Source: Clostridium gelidum (GTDB lineage Bacteria > Bacillota > Clostridia > Clostridiales > Clostridiaceae). From it: DNA of 64,000 bases. Shown here one piece after another: positions 25,760 to 34,745 of the stretch. The notes beneath the pieces were generated by a model. The model was not told the origin of the DNA. It saw only the letters and a list, made by a program, of their open reading frames with translations, and made no database searches. The position numbers were made by a program, and so were the translations under genes. The DNA lies in the NCBI RefSeq assembly GCF_019977655.1, contig NZ_AP024849.1:1397001-1461000 (forward strand), written 5' to 3'. Within the stretch, counting starts at the first letter, position 1. Every line of letters begins with the position of its first letter.

Positions 25760-26725
25760 ATGGGGATAGATTTAGTAAAAGAAATATTAAGACTAAAAAA
25801 AGAAAAAAATGCAATTATCCTTGCTCATTATTATCAGCCAGGATTAGTGCAAGAGTTAGCAGATTATGTAGGGGATTCTTATTATTTAAGTGAAATAGCT
25901 AGAGATTGCAAAGAGGAAGTTATAATGTTTTGTGGAGTTAGGTTCATGGCTGAAAGCGCAAAGATTTTATCGCCACAAAAAATAGTTTTAATGCCATGTC
26001 CTAGTGCAGGGTGTTCTATGGCAGATATGGCGAGTGGTAAGGCGTTAGTGGAATTAAAGGAAAAGCATCCAGATGCTTATGTGGTTTGTTATATAAATTC
26101 AACGTACAATGTAAAAGCTCACTGTGATGTATCAGTAACATCTTCAAGTGCATTAAAGATATTAAAAAATGTACCTAATAAACAAATAATGTTTTTACCA
26201 GATAGAAATCTAGGGGGATATATTGCAGAGTTTTTTCCAGAAAAAGAATTTATATTATGGGATGGTTTTTGCAGATGTCATAATAAGATAAGCAGAGAAG
26301 ACATATTAAAAGAAAAAGAAAAATATAAAGATGCTAAGGTATTAGTTCATCCAGAATGTACAAAAGAAATTAGAGATATGGCAGATTATATTGGAAGTAC
26401 AAGTGGAATAATAGATTATGCAACTAATGACGGTGGTAATGAATTTATAATAGGAACAGAAGAAGGGATATTGCATGAATTAAAAAAGAAAAATCCAAGT
26501 AAGAGTTTTTTTATTCCTGGAGATAAAATATGTTGTCAAGATATGAAGAAGACAACCCTTGAAAATTTATATGATGCCCTATTAAATATGCATAATGAAA
26601 TTATTTTAGATGAAGATATTAGAAAAAAAGCACTAAGGTCTTTAGAGAACATGCATATATTGGGATCTATAGAAACTACAGATAAATTACAATCTACCGA
26701 AACTACAAATAAGTTAGGCAACTAG
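25760..26725 (+). CDS. nadA: Quinolinate synthase
   Basis: This 321-aa 4Fe-4S enzyme condenses iminoaspartate with dihydroxyacetone phosphate to quinolinate in de novo NAD synthesis. Typical blocks are ILAHYYQPGLVQELADYVGDS, FCGVRFMAESAKIL, the cluster cysteine in SAGCSMADMA, a second in WDGFCRCH and a third near GDKICCQDMKKT. The start at 25760 has GAAGAGGTG upstream and gives the normal length. It is the first gene of a tight nadA-nadB-nadC operon. The last 20 or so residues are a polar tail rich in ETT, unlike most NadA proteins. Confidence 0.96.
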   Translation: MGIDLVKEILRLKKEKNAIILAHYYQPGLVQELADYVGDSYYLSEIARDCKEEVIMFCGVRFMAESAKILSPQKIVLMPCPSAGCSMADMASGKALVELKEKHPDAYVVCYINSTYNVKAHCDVSVTSSSALKILKNVPNKQIMFLPDRNLGGYIAEFFPEKEFILWDGFCRCHNKISREDILKEKEKYKDAKVLVHPECTKEIRDMADYIGSTSGIIDYATNDGGNEFIIGTEEGILHELKKKNPSKSFFIPGDKICCQDMKKTTLENLYDALLNMHNEIILDEDIRKKALRSLENMHILGSIETTDKLQSTETTNKLGN

Positions 26726-26727
26726 GT

Positions 26728-28035
26728 ATGAATAAATTTGTTGATGCATTAATAATAGGTTCAGGGGTATCAGGTCTTTATTGTGCATTAAATTTAAGAA
26801 AAGATTTAAATATTTTGATTGTATGCAAGGATAAAATTAGTTGTACTAATACTTATTTAGCTCAAGGGGGAATATCTGTTGCAAGAGGTGAAAAGGACAT
26901 TCCTTTATATATAGAAGATACTTTAAAAGCTGGAAAGTATAAAAATGATTTAGAAGCTGTTAAAGTATTAACTTGTGAATCAATGGAGAATATAAAAAAT
27001 TTAATGGAAATGGGTTTGGAATTTGACAAAAACGAAGATAAAAGTTTGAATTTTACTAAAGAAGGCGCACATTCTATAAATAGAATAGTTCATACAAAGG
27101 ATAATACAGGGGAAAATACAGCTAAGATTCTTATTGAAAAAGTTAAACAAAAAGATAATATACAAATATATGAAGATACTTATTTTGTAGACATAATAGA
27201 GAAAGAAATTAAGTGTATTGGAGCTATATTAATAAAAGAAAATGAGCAAATAAATGTTTATGCAAAAACTGTAGTCCTTGCAACTGGTGGAATAGGTGGA
27301 TTGTTTAATAATTCGACAAATCAAAGAATATTAACTGGAGATGGAATAGCAGTTGCGGCACGTCATAACATAACCTTAAAAGATATTAATTATATTCAAA
27401 TTCATCCAACAGCATTTTATGAAGAAGAGAATAATGTACGGAGATTTTTAATATCTGAATCTTTAAGAGGAGAAGGTGGAATCCTTACAAATGTTAATGG
27501 AGAAAGATTTGTAGATGAACTTTTGCCTAGAGATGTGGTTTCAGAAGCGGTGTATAAGCAAATAAGAGAAACAGGAACACCTTATGTAAATTTAGATATA
27601 AGATTTTTGGGACAAGATTATATAATAAATAGATTTTCAACTATTTATAAAGAGTGTTTAAAGAGAGGAACAGATATAACAAAAGAATATATTAAAGTTT
27701 CTCCAGCTCAACACTTTTTTATGGGTGGCATAAAGGTAGACTTAAATTCTAAGACATCTATGGAAAATTTATATGCAGTTGGGGAAACAAGTTGCACGGG
27801 AATACATGGAGCTAATAGACTTGCAAGTAATTCTTTACTTGAGGGACTTGTATTTTCAAGAAGAGCTGCACGTTTAATTAACAATTCTGTGGATGATTTG
27901 GAAATTAAAGTTTTAACTGTGGATGAAATAAATACATCTATGGAAGAAATATCAAATAAAAATAAGGAATTAGCTATGAAGGTTATAAAAGAAAAGGGGG
28001 GCAAGCTAGATGATGAATTACTTAGTTGTAGATAA
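26728..28035 (+). CDS. nadB: L-aspartate oxidase
   Basis: This 435-aa FAD enzyme makes iminoaspartate for quinolinate synthase. The N-terminal dinucleotide fold is IIGSGVSGLYCALNL. Family motifs include TYLAQGGISVARGEKD, EGAHSINRIVHTKDNTGENT, ATGGIGGLFNNST, HPTAFY, RGEGGIL, PRDVVS and the C-terminal GETSCTGIHGANRLASNSLLEGLVF. It is shorter than the E. coli enzyme (about 540 aa) because the C-terminal helical domain is reduced. It begins 2 nt after the nadA stop. In an anaerobe, fumarate rather than oxygen is the likely electron acceptor. Confidence 0.95.
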   Translation: MNKFVDALIIGSGVSGLYCALNLRKDLNILIVCKDKISCTNTYLAQGGISVARGEKDIPLYIEDTLKAGKYKNDLEAVKVLTCESMENIKNLMEMGLEFDKNEDKSLNFTKEGAHSINRIVHTKDNTGENTAKILIEKVKQKDNIQIYEDTYFVDIIEKEIKCIGAILIKENEQINVYAKTVVLATGGIGGLFNNSTNQRILTGDGIAVAARHNITLKDINYIQIHPTAFYEEENNVRRFLISESLRGEGGILTNVNGERFVDELLPRDVVSEAVYKQIRETGTPYVNLDIRFLGQDYIINRFSTIYKECLKRGTDITKEYIKVSPAQHFFMGGIKVDLNSKTSMENLYAVGETSCTGIHGANRLASNSLLEGLVFSRRAARLINNSVDDLEIKVLTVDEINTSMEEISNKNKELAMKVIKEKGGKLDDELLSCR

Positions 28036-28849
28036 GATAATAAAGAATGCACTTATAGAAGATATTCCAAGTGAAGATATAACAACAAATTCAATTGTCG
28101 ATACAAAAAGCATTTCTACAGTAGAGTTATTATGCAAAGAAGAAGGAATAATTGCTGGGCTTGAAATTTTCAAAAGAGTGTTTGAAATACTAGGAAATGT
28201 GGAAGTTGAATTATATAAATGTGATGGTGATAGGGTATATCCAAAAGATAAAGTTGGATTTTTAAAGGGAAGTACTAGAAATTTGCTAATGGGAGAAAGA
28301 ATAGCATTAAACTTATTACAAAGAATGAGTGGGATAGCTACTTTAACTAATGAATTTGTAAATAAAATAAAGCATACAAATGCAAAGTTATTAGATACAA
28401 GAAAAACAACACCAAACCTTAGAATATTAGAAAAATATTCAGTGAAAATTGGAGGTGGATGTAATCACAGATTTAATTTATCGGACGGAGTTATGCTTAA
28501 GGACAATCACATAAGTGCAGCAGGTGGAATAAAAAATGCTGTAGAGCTTGTAAGAAAGAATTCGTCATTTGTTAGAAAAATTGAAGTTGAAACTGAAAGT
28601 CTAGAAATGGTGAAGGAAGCATTAGACGCAAAAGTTGATATAATAATGCTTGATAATATGAGTTTAGATGTAGCAAAAGAAGCAGTGAATCTCATAAACA
28701 AAAAAGCATTAATAGAATTTTCGGGGAATGTGGAATTAAGTAATATTAAAGAAATAGCAGAAATAGGAGTAGATTATATATCTGTGGGAGCTTTAACTCA
28801 TTCGGCAAAGATATTGGATTTTAGTATGAAGAATTTAACTTTGATCTGA
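28010..28849 (+). CDS. nadC: Nicotinate-nucleotide pyrophosphorylase (carboxylating)
   Basis: This 279-aa enzyme converts quinolinate and PRPP to nicotinate mononucleotide. Diagnostic blocks are EDIPSEDITTNSIV, ERIALNLLQRMSGIATLT, LDTRKTTPNLRILEKYSVKIGGGCNHR, DGVMLKDNHI, KIEVETESLEM and ISVGALTHS. The gene starts inside the end of nadB (26-nt overlap), with AAGGGGGGC as ribosome-binding site; the second ATG at 28013 is equally possible. It ends the operon before a strong terminator. Confidence 0.96.
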   Translation: MMNYLVVDKIIKNALIEDIPSEDITTNSIVDTKSISTVELLCKEEGIIAGLEIFKRVFEILGNVEVELYKCDGDRVYPKDKVGFLKGSTRNLLMGERIALNLLQRMSGIATLTNEFVNKIKHTNAKLLDTRKTTPNLRILEKYSVKIGGGCNHRFNLSDGVMLKDNHISAAGGIKNAVELVRKNSSFVRKIEVETESLEMVKEALDAKVDIIMLDNMSLDVAKEAVNLINKKALIEFSGNVELSNIKEIAEIGVDYISVGALTHSAKILDFSMKNLTLI

Positions 28850-28872
28850 ATTTAATACAGATATGTTATAAT

Positions 28873-28922
28873 AAAAGGAACCCCTTAGAAAAATTTCTAT
28901 TTTTCTAAGGGGTTCCTTTTTT
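28873..28922. terminator. Strong terminator after nadABC
   Basis: The stem AAAAGGAACCCCTTAGAAAA pairs with its near-exact complement around a 6-nt loop and is followed by TTTTTT. Confidence 0.92.
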
Positions 28923-29630
28923 CGTGCAATAAAATTACTTTAATTTCAGATGAGATAGTTTGAATATGCTTATTTTTTGTAAAAAGTCAATATTTGCATC
29001 GCAAAACGTATAAATTTAAGCATGAAAGAGACATTTGAGATAAAAAAAGGTTTACATATAAGGTTTATTCTTTTCATGATTGATTTTGTATGTTTTGAGA
29101 AAAAATATTAATATAATTTTAATATTTTCAGTGATATGAATATAAAAATCCTTTTTTTATTACAATTATTCAGAAATAAAAAAAGGGAAATATTAATTTT
29201 TTTTCTAAAAAACTGAGTGATATCAATGAGCTATAGCTTTAATTAGTAAATATTAAATTATAATAATTTGGTGTTTTTTTCTAAACAATATACTTTTTGC
29301 ATGGCGTAAATATTTTGCGGAAAAGTGTAATTTAGTTCACATATTATTTACAAAGGTGTACTTTAGTACAATATACAAATTATTATCATAGTGGTATTGT
29401 ATCTATAAAATGTAATTTTAAGTAAAAAAGTATAATTTTTAAAATAGCAAAATACAATAATAAAACGAAATAAATAGAATAATGTGGATTGAAAGTAAAA
29501 AAATTAAAAAAGAAAAAAATAATAGCAATGGTAAAAGTATTTCATTTTATAAAGAAATATTTAATATTATATAAGGCATATTAAACCTAGATTGAAAAGT
29601 AAATTTATGATTATTAGAGGGGGATTAAAA
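28923..29630 (+). promoter_or_regulatory. Long A/T-rich leader/promoter region of the injection-system locus
   Basis: About 700 bp without any convincing gene lie between nadC and the sheath-like gene. Visible items are an A/T hairpin (CCTTTTTTTATT / AATAAAAAAAGG, near 29148-29188) and a perfect dyad TGTACTTTAGTACA at 29357-29370. There are several weak promoter-like boxes and GAGGGGGA directly before the ATG at 29631. No consensus promoter stands out. The length suggests a regulated promoter or long 5' leader for the whole locus. Confidence 0.4.
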
Positions 29631-31793
29631 ATGGATGTTATAGAGCAAACCAATAGAACAATATTATTTGAGGAAATAAATCCAGAAAAATTAGATTTAA
29701 TTACAGTGATAGGTGACACTAAAGGAATAAATAGTTTAAATGACGATAAAATAAAGGAAATTAATGAACTTTTTTTAGTTAAAGATTTTGATGAATTCCT
29801 AGAAAAGTTTTCTCCAGTAGTATATTCATTTTTTGATGCGGCAAATCAAAAAGTAATGTATACATTAAAAAAGCCAGAAAATTTTCCGAGTGAACTTATA
29901 ACAGAAATTCCAATTAATCAATCAAATGACTTTTTGAAGATGTTATTCACTTTAATTGATACTAAAAGAGCTCAAGGAATAGCAAATGTAGATTTTAAAT
30001 TTGAAAATTTATTGGATATGATATCTCCTAAAAAAGTAATGGATGATATAAGACAAACTAGAAAAGAAATTCAATATACATACAGCAAATATGATGAACT
30101 TGAAGATGAAGATCCAAGTAAATTAGATTTCGGGGACAAGCTTAATGTTATGTTTGAAGAAGCAAGTTCAAATTACAACAATATCATGGCAATGTTACCT
30201 CTTGCAATTGAAGATATAAAAACAAGATTACTCCTTGGAGCTGAAGATAACAAAAATGGAAATGAAGCTTTTAAACTTGGTGTTTTAAGCATGGGAGAAA
30301 ATGGAGAATTAAAAGTTTTAGAAGCCCCAAAGGTAGAGGAAACATCATTAGTGGCAATAGATGATAAGGCAAATATAGGACTAATTGGAGCTTTTGAAGA
30401 TGATTATGATGATGTTAATGAATCGAAATCTGATTATGTCAAGAGTTTAGTCGTAAGAACATTCGTTCCGTTACCTTCAACGATGGTAAGTTCCATTGAT
30501 GTAGATGTAGAAATAGAAAATTACAATACTTATTTAGATTTTTATAAAACTTCTAAAGATGATTTTATAAAAACAGTTAAGCCTTTAATTGAAAAAATAG
30601 TAGGCGTAAAAATGTTTTTTGACCAATATAAAACAAAAAATAAAGGGATGAAGCCTAGCTTACTAGTTACAAATACAAAGCTGGATAGATTAGTTAATTC
30701 TAATAATTTACCTAGATTAAATACCTTTTTAAGCTCAGTAAATGATAAGAATGATTTTGCTAATACAATTTGGTTTGGAATAGTTCCATCAATTGAACTT
30801 GAGGCACAAAGTAAGAAGCAAGTTAGAGAAAGATTTAAAGCAAATAAACAAGTTGAAAAGACAGATTCAAATTCTATGGAAGATTTAGCAATGCTTTTAG
30901 ATACAGTTCAAAAATACAGAATGCAAGTTTTCTTTAGTTTCGAACCAAGAGAAGATACTACATTTAATAATGTAGCTACAACCGGAATTGATAAATTTAT
31001 GGATAAATGTGCACCATTATTACGTAATTCATATAGTGAATTTGCAATTCCATGTATACCCAATTTTACAGTTATTCCAAAAGAAAAATCAGGAGTTATA
31101 TTAGATAAGAAAATGATTCTTTCAGAAAATGGCTCTGCAGAATTATCTAAAGAAAAAGAAGATATTCTTAAACTTTGGATAGAAGGAGTTTATATTGGAG
31201 GCTCATATATAGCAGCTGGTGTTGTGGCTGCATATCAATGTCCAGAATATTTAAGAGAATATTATAATTATGTATCTAATGAGTATCCAGGAGTAAGGTT
31301 TGATATAGAAGCTGGGTCAAATGCATTAAATATTACAACAACACTGGCTAAAGAAATATCAGGATTTACAAATGAAATTAAAAATTTAATAAACAGAAGA
31401 AACTTTGGATTTGTTTTTTCATCTGAAAATGCTCAATTAAATGGAAAAGACATAAAGCAAATAACGGTGTATAAAGCAAGAAGCTTACAAGCTACTGAAA
31501 ATGATTTTGAATCAATATATAAAACATTAGTGACAACTTATATAGAAAGAATATTAAGATTCCATACTAATGATTTTAAAGAAGATAATATTGTTAAATT
31601 CTTTAGTAATAATCCAACCAGTGTAAAAAGTAAATGGATGGCAAATAAAGAATATTGTAATGCCATTATTCAAGATGGTGATGATATTAACTTTGTAATA
31701 AATGATCAAACAGGAAAATGTAACATTGATCTTGTATTTAATGGAAACATTAAGAATTTAGAAGTAGAAATTACACGCAGCGATGTTGGTTAA
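29631..31793 (+). CDS. Contractile sheath-like protein (TssB/TssC-type, possibly fused)
   Basis: This 720-aa soluble protein is tentatively the sheath. It is followed immediately by two Hcp-like tube genes, the order seen in type VI loci (tssB-tssC-hcp). The C-terminal half behaves like TssC: an LWIEGVYIGGSYIAAGVVAA helix segment, NEYPGVRFDIEAGSNALN, an INRRNFGFVFSSENAQLNG block, and a terminal beta strand (VEITRSDVG) as needed for sheath strand exchange. The N-terminal part (about 1-230) contains a GDTKG-like loop and FLEKFSPVVYSFF. It could represent a TssB-like half fused in front. It would be much longer than a normal TssC (about 500 aa). The start at 29631 follows GAGGGGGA. Family assignment needs a structure prediction. 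Confidence 0.5.
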   Translation: MDVIEQTNRTILFEEINPEKLDLITVIGDTKGINSLNDDKIKEINELFLVKDFDEFLEKFSPVVYSFFDAANQKVMYTLKKPENFPSELITEIPINQSNDFLKMLFTLIDTKRAQGIANVDFKFENLLDMISPKKVMDDIRQTRKEIQYTYSKYDELEDEDPSKLDFGDKLNVMFEEASSNYNNIMAMLPLAIEDIKTRLLLGAEDNKNGNEAFKLGVLSMGENGELKVLEAPKVEETSLVAIDDKANIGLIGAFEDDYDDVNESKSDYVKSLVVRTFVPLPSTMVSSIDVDVEIENYNTYLDFYKTSKDDFIKTVKPLIEKIVGVKMFFDQYKTKNKGMKPSLLVTNTKLDRLVNSNNLPRLNTFLSSVNDKNDFANTIWFGIVPSIELEAQSKKQVRERFKANKQVEKTDSNSMEDLAMLLDTVQKYRMQVFFSFEPREDTTFNNVATTGIDKFMDKCAPLLRNSYSEFAIPCIPNFTVIPKEKSGVILDKKMILSENGSAELSKEKEDILKLWIEGVYIGGSYIAAGVVAAYQCPEYLREYYNYVSNEYPGVRFDIEAGSNALNITTTLAKEISGFTNEIKNLINRRNFGFVFSSENAQLNGKDIKQITVYKARSLQATENDFESIYKTLVTTYIERILRFHTNDFKEDNIVKFFSNNPTSVKSKWMANKEYCNAIIQDGDDINFVINDQTGKCNIDLVFNGNIKNLEVEITRSDVG

Positions 31794-31855
31794 TTTCAAT
31801 GGATGTTCTAGACATTCATTTTGATTATAAATAAAAAATAAAGGGAGGACAAAAA

Positions 31856-32281
31856 ATGGGATTTAGAGTAAAAGTTGAGGGCGCAGAAAGTATCGATTTA
31901 AATATTGAAAGCCTTTTAACTGTAGAATTTAAAACAGATACACCTGATGATTCTAATGCACGTTCAACAGATTTAGGAACCTCATTAATGATTACTGGTA
32001 AAATATTAACACCAGTTGGAGGAGAAGCAGCAGATAGTACTATTAAATTAGCACAATGGTCACTTGTACCAGCAGAAAAGGCTGATTGTTACAGAAGCAT
32101 AAAAGTAGATGTTATTTCAGCTTCACAAGTAGTAAGACAATTTACGTTACCTAATGCTTTCGTAGTAGACTATGAAGAAGAATATGGAGATGTAGAAGGC
32201 GTAGGTACATTCAAACTATACGTTAAACAAAAGAAGGATAAAACTGCTTTAGTTAAGTTTGAAGGCGGTTTTGGCGAATAA
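31856..32281 (+). CDS. Hcp-like tube protein, copy 1
   Basis: This 141-aa protein is beta-rich with no signal or membrane segment and begins MGFRVKVEGAESIDLNIES. The body is typical of Hcp/phage tail-tube folds: alternating strands, a segment ARSTDLGTSLMITGKI, a conserved WSLVPAEKADCYRSIKVDVI stretch and a final KFEGGFGE. It is 141 aa where proteobacterial Hcp is about 160-170 aa. It follows the sheath-like gene with its own GGGAGGA site and has a close paralogue directly downstream. I infer that it stacks into the inner tube. My confidence in the fold is moderate. Confidence 0.6.
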   Translation: MGFRVKVEGAESIDLNIESLLTVEFKTDTPDDSNARSTDLGTSLMITGKILTPVGGEAADSTIKLAQWSLVPAEKADCYRSIKVDVISASQVVRQFTLPNAFVVDYEEEYGDVEGVGTFKLYVKQKKDKTALVKFEGGFGE

Positions 32282-32341
32282 AAATTAAATAAGTTAGTTT
32301 AGCGTAAGCTACACAAGATATTAAAAGGAGGATATGAATAA

Positions 32342-32767
32342 ATGGGATTTAGAGTAAAAATTGAGGGCGCAGAAACAATAGATCTTAGTATAGAAAGTGT
32401 TGAAACTGTTAAATATGCTACAGATACTCCAAAGGATACAAATGCTCGTTCAAAAGATGTCGGAAGTACAATGGTTATACGTGGAAAGATCTTAACAGCT
32501 GTAGATGGAGATCCATTTGATAATACAAGAAAAATGGGAACATGGTCACTTGTACCAGCAGAAAAAGCAGATTGTTATAGAAAAGTTACTGTAGAAGTAA
32601 TTTCTGCAGATCAAATTATAAGAAAAATAACTTATCCAAATGGATTTGTAGTAGATTACAAAGAAACTTTTGGAGATACTGAAGGTATAGGTACATTTGA
32701 ACTTATTGTAAGACAAAAGAAAGACAAGTTAAGCTTAGTTACAATAGAAGGCGGATATAGCGCTTAG
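32342..32767 (+). CDS. Hcp-like tube protein, copy 2
   Basis: This 141-aa paralogue of the preceding gene has the same length, start (MGFRVKIEGAETIDLSIES) and conserved WSLVPAEKADCYRKVTVEVI segment. Changes elsewhere, such as VGSTMVIRGKILTAVDGDP and the last residues GGYSA, show that the copies have diverged. AAAGGAGGA precedes the ATG. A 194-bp palindromic element follows after 9 nt. The two copies could form a mixed tube or serve different spikes. Confidence 0.6.
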   Translation: MGFRVKIEGAETIDLSIESVETVKYATDTPKDTNARSKDVGSTMVIRGKILTAVDGDPFDNTRKMGTWSLVPAEKADCYRKVTVEVISADQIIRKITYPNGFVVDYKETFGDTEGIGTFELIVRQKKDKLSLVTIEGGYSA

Positions 32768-32776
32768 TTATTGCTG

Positions 32777-32970
32777 GCCGAAATAAGTAACATATTATGT
32801 TCCGGTTTCGCTGAAATTTAGATGGGTGATTCTATGACTAGAAGTTGTACCCACAAAGCTTGCTTCAAAGACAAGCTTTGAACAAGCTTTGTAGGACAAC
32901 TTCTAGTCAAGAATCGCTACCATCAAAATTTCAATGAAACACTCCACATAACATGTTACTTATTTTTGGT
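32777..32970. repeat. Giant imperfect palindrome, copy 2 (194 bp)
   Basis: The ends are CCGAAATAAGTAACAT / ATGTTACTTATTTTTGG. Inner pairs are GAAATTTAGATGGG / CCATCAAAATTTCAATGAAA and GACTAGAAGTTGTAC / GGACAACTTCTAGTC. The core CAAAGCTTGCTTCAAA and TTTGAACAAGCTTTG resembles the core of the 42215 element. It starts 9 nt after the stop of the second tube gene. Confidence 0.85.
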
Positions 32971-33113
32971 TTAAAGATATACCCAAGTTTTAGAAAATGT
33001 GGATTAATATTAATATTAAATTTATGTAGAAAAAAACATAAAAGAAGTCATGTAAGGAAAAGTGAGAATTAAAATTAACTCTTAATTGTTAACTGAACTA
33101 AGTGGGGTAGAAT

Positions 33114-33557
33114 GTGAAAGATTATTACAAAATATTAGAGATATCTATTAGAGCAACTAAGGATGATGTTAAAAAAGCATTTAGAAGTTTAGCTAAAAAG
33201 TATCATCCAGATAGAAATGTAAATGATGAAAATGCTTTAAGAAAATTTCAAGAGGTAAATGAAGCATATGAAATTTTAAGTAATGAAGATTCGAGAAGAG
33301 AATATGATAAGAAATTATCTGGTTTTAAACAAAGTAGTAGTAAAGAAACAAACAGTAAAAATAGTAACTCGAGTAATGGAGAAAAAAAATACCAAGATAA
33401 AGCTGAAAGTATGGAAAACTTAAATAAATATTTTGAAAATTTCTTTGGGTTTAATGCAAATACAAGTGATATTAATAAAGATAAATTGAAAAAACAGAAA
33501 AATCCAATAGATACTAGCAATATGTTTGAAAGCTTTTTTAATATAAAAAAGAAGTAA
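33114..33557 (+). CDS. J-domain (DnaJ-like) protein
   Basis: This 147-aa protein has an N-terminal J domain (1-65: DYYKILEISIRATKDDVKKA, then KYHPDRN with the essential HPD). A low-complexity S/N/K-rich segment and a helical tail ending MFESFFNIKKK follow. J proteins stimulate Hsp70 ATPases, and an Hsp70-like gene lies 6 kb downstream in the same gene train, so they are probable partners. The start is GTG at 33114 with GGGG upstream; an ATG two bases earlier meets a stop at once. It lacks the zinc and peptide-binding domains of DnaJ. Confidence 0.85.
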   Translation: MKDYYKILEISIRATKDDVKKAFRSLAKKYHPDRNVNDENALRKFQEVNEAYEILSNEDSRREYDKKLSGFKQSSSKETNSKNSNSSNGEKKYQDKAESMENLNKYFENFFGFNANTSDINKDKLKKQKNPIDTSNMFESFFNIKKK

Positions 33558-33570
33558 TGGGGTGTGTACT

Positions 33571-34140
33571 TTGAATTATGATAATAATAAAAAATTTAAT
33601 AATAAACTAATAGCAAGTATGCAACTAATTAATTTATTTATAGGAGCTATAATTGCATTAATATGCGTAGTAGCTTATATAACAATAGAATCTCTATATA
33701 TAAGAGGAACAATTATAGTTATCGCTATAACGTTTGGGATAGTATGTTTTGTGAACTTATATAATAGGTTACATAAAGTAGAAGTCATGGAAGATGAAAG
33801 CAATATAAGTGGAATTGAATTAGTTAATGAAGATAATGAAATCATAAGAACATGGGATATAGGAGAGAAGATATCTTTTCTTATAGGAAAGAATACAATA
33901 GATGAACACGTTTTTATTGATTTAAATTCATCTATTTATTCAACATTAATTGAAAATAACCATGCAGTTTTAAATTATGCTGCTGGAAAATGGTATATAG
34001 AAGACTTATCCTCTAGAAGTGGAGTTAGTATTCAAAAAATAGATAATAATAAAAAGTATAGAATTGTAAAAGATACGCCCTGTGAATTAAAAAAGGGAGA
34101 TATTATATTTATTTCTAAAGTTAAACTTTTACTTAAGTAG
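33571..34140 (+). CDS. Membrane-anchored FHA-like protein
   Basis: This 189-aa protein has two membrane helices near the N-terminus (about 17-38 and 44-62) and a cytoplasmic FHA-like beta sandwich (about 80-189). FHA hallmarks are partial: GK at 106-107 where GR is usual, H131 in NNHAVLNY, and DLSSRSGVSI near 145-154. The serine three residues before the histidine that contacts phosphothreonine is not present (E128). FHA proteins dock phosphorylated partners in type VI and related systems. TTG at 33571 is preferred because GGGGTG lies 7-8 nt upstream; GTG at 33562 is possible. Confidence 0.7.
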   Translation: MNYDNNKKFNNKLIASMQLINLFIGAIIALICVVAYITIESLYIRGTIIVIAITFGIVCFVNLYNRLHKVEVMEDESNISGIELVNEDNEIIRTWDIGEKISFLIGKNTIDEHVFIDLNSSIYSTLIENNHAVLNYAAGKWYIEDLSSRSGVSIQKIDNNKKYRIVKDTPCELKKGDIIFISKVKLLLK

Positions 34141-34172
34141 ATAAGGGAGAGTCCAAATCTATGATTTGATGA

Positions 34173-34204
34173 TGGTCGCTTACTCTGTGAGTACGCAGCG
34201 ACCA
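34173..34204 (+). other. Intercistronic hairpin
   Basis: TGGTCGC / GCGACCA closes a loop containing TTACTC / GAGTA. There is no U-tract, and it lies just before GGAG and the next start, so it is more likely an mRNA processing or stability element than a terminator. Confidence 0.5.
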
Positions 34205-34230
34205 AAAGGAGATAAGAAGGAGTGAGATAA

Positions 34231-34734
34231 ATGGGACTAGTTAGATGTCAAAATGGACATATGTTTAGTGAAAGACGTTACGGGACTATATGTCCATACT
34301 GTAATATAGATACTGCAAAAAAGGAAACTAAACCAGAGACTTTTAAAGAAGACTTGGACATAGAGACTAATCTTTTGTATCAAGAAGTTGATCCCGTTTG
34401 TGGATGGATTGTGTGTATTGAAGGTACAAGAGTCGGAAAAGATTATAAAATAAAAAATGGGAAGAACTTCATAGGTAGAGCAGATGATATGGATATACAA
34501 ATAATAGGGGATAATTATATTGCAAACAGAAATCATGCAATAATAGTTTATGACCCAAAGAAAAAGAACAATGTATTATTACCAGGGGATTCTTCGGGTA
34601 TTGCATACCTAAATGGAGAGCCTGCTTATATGCCTTCAGAACTTTCAGGTTATGATGTAATTGAACTTGGAAAAAGTAAATTTCTTTTTGTGCCGTTTTG
34701 TGGAGAACATTTTGAATGGCAAGATAATGAGTAG
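34231..34734 (+). CDS. Zinc-ribbon plus FHA-domain protein
   Basis: This 167-aa cytoplasmic protein begins with a small zinc ribbon (C6, H10, C21, C24 in RCQNGH and CPYC). After a linker it has an FHA domain (about 58-160): FIGRADDMDIQI with G82/R83, NRNHAIIVYD with H102, and a later SSGIAYLNGE. The serine normally three residues before the histidine is N99. Such ribbon-FHA proteins occur in secretion loci of Gram-positive bacteria. It probably binds a phosphorylated or mimic partner of the apparatus. GGAGTGAG precedes the ATG. Confidence 0.8.
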   Translation: MGLVRCQNGHMFSERRYGTICPYCNIDTAKKETKPETFKEDLDIETNLLYQEVDPVCGWIVCIEGTRVGKDYKIKNGKNFIGRADDMDIQIIGDNYIANRNHAIIVYDPKKKNNVLLPGDSSGIAYLNGEPAYMPSELSGYDVIELGKSKFLFVPFCGEHFEWQDNE

Positions 34735-34745
34735 GTGCATGATAT

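Noticed and set aside
25708..25893. 61-codon frame across the nadA start
   Set aside because: It overlaps nadA out of frame and contains the promoter -10 region; there is no coding signal.
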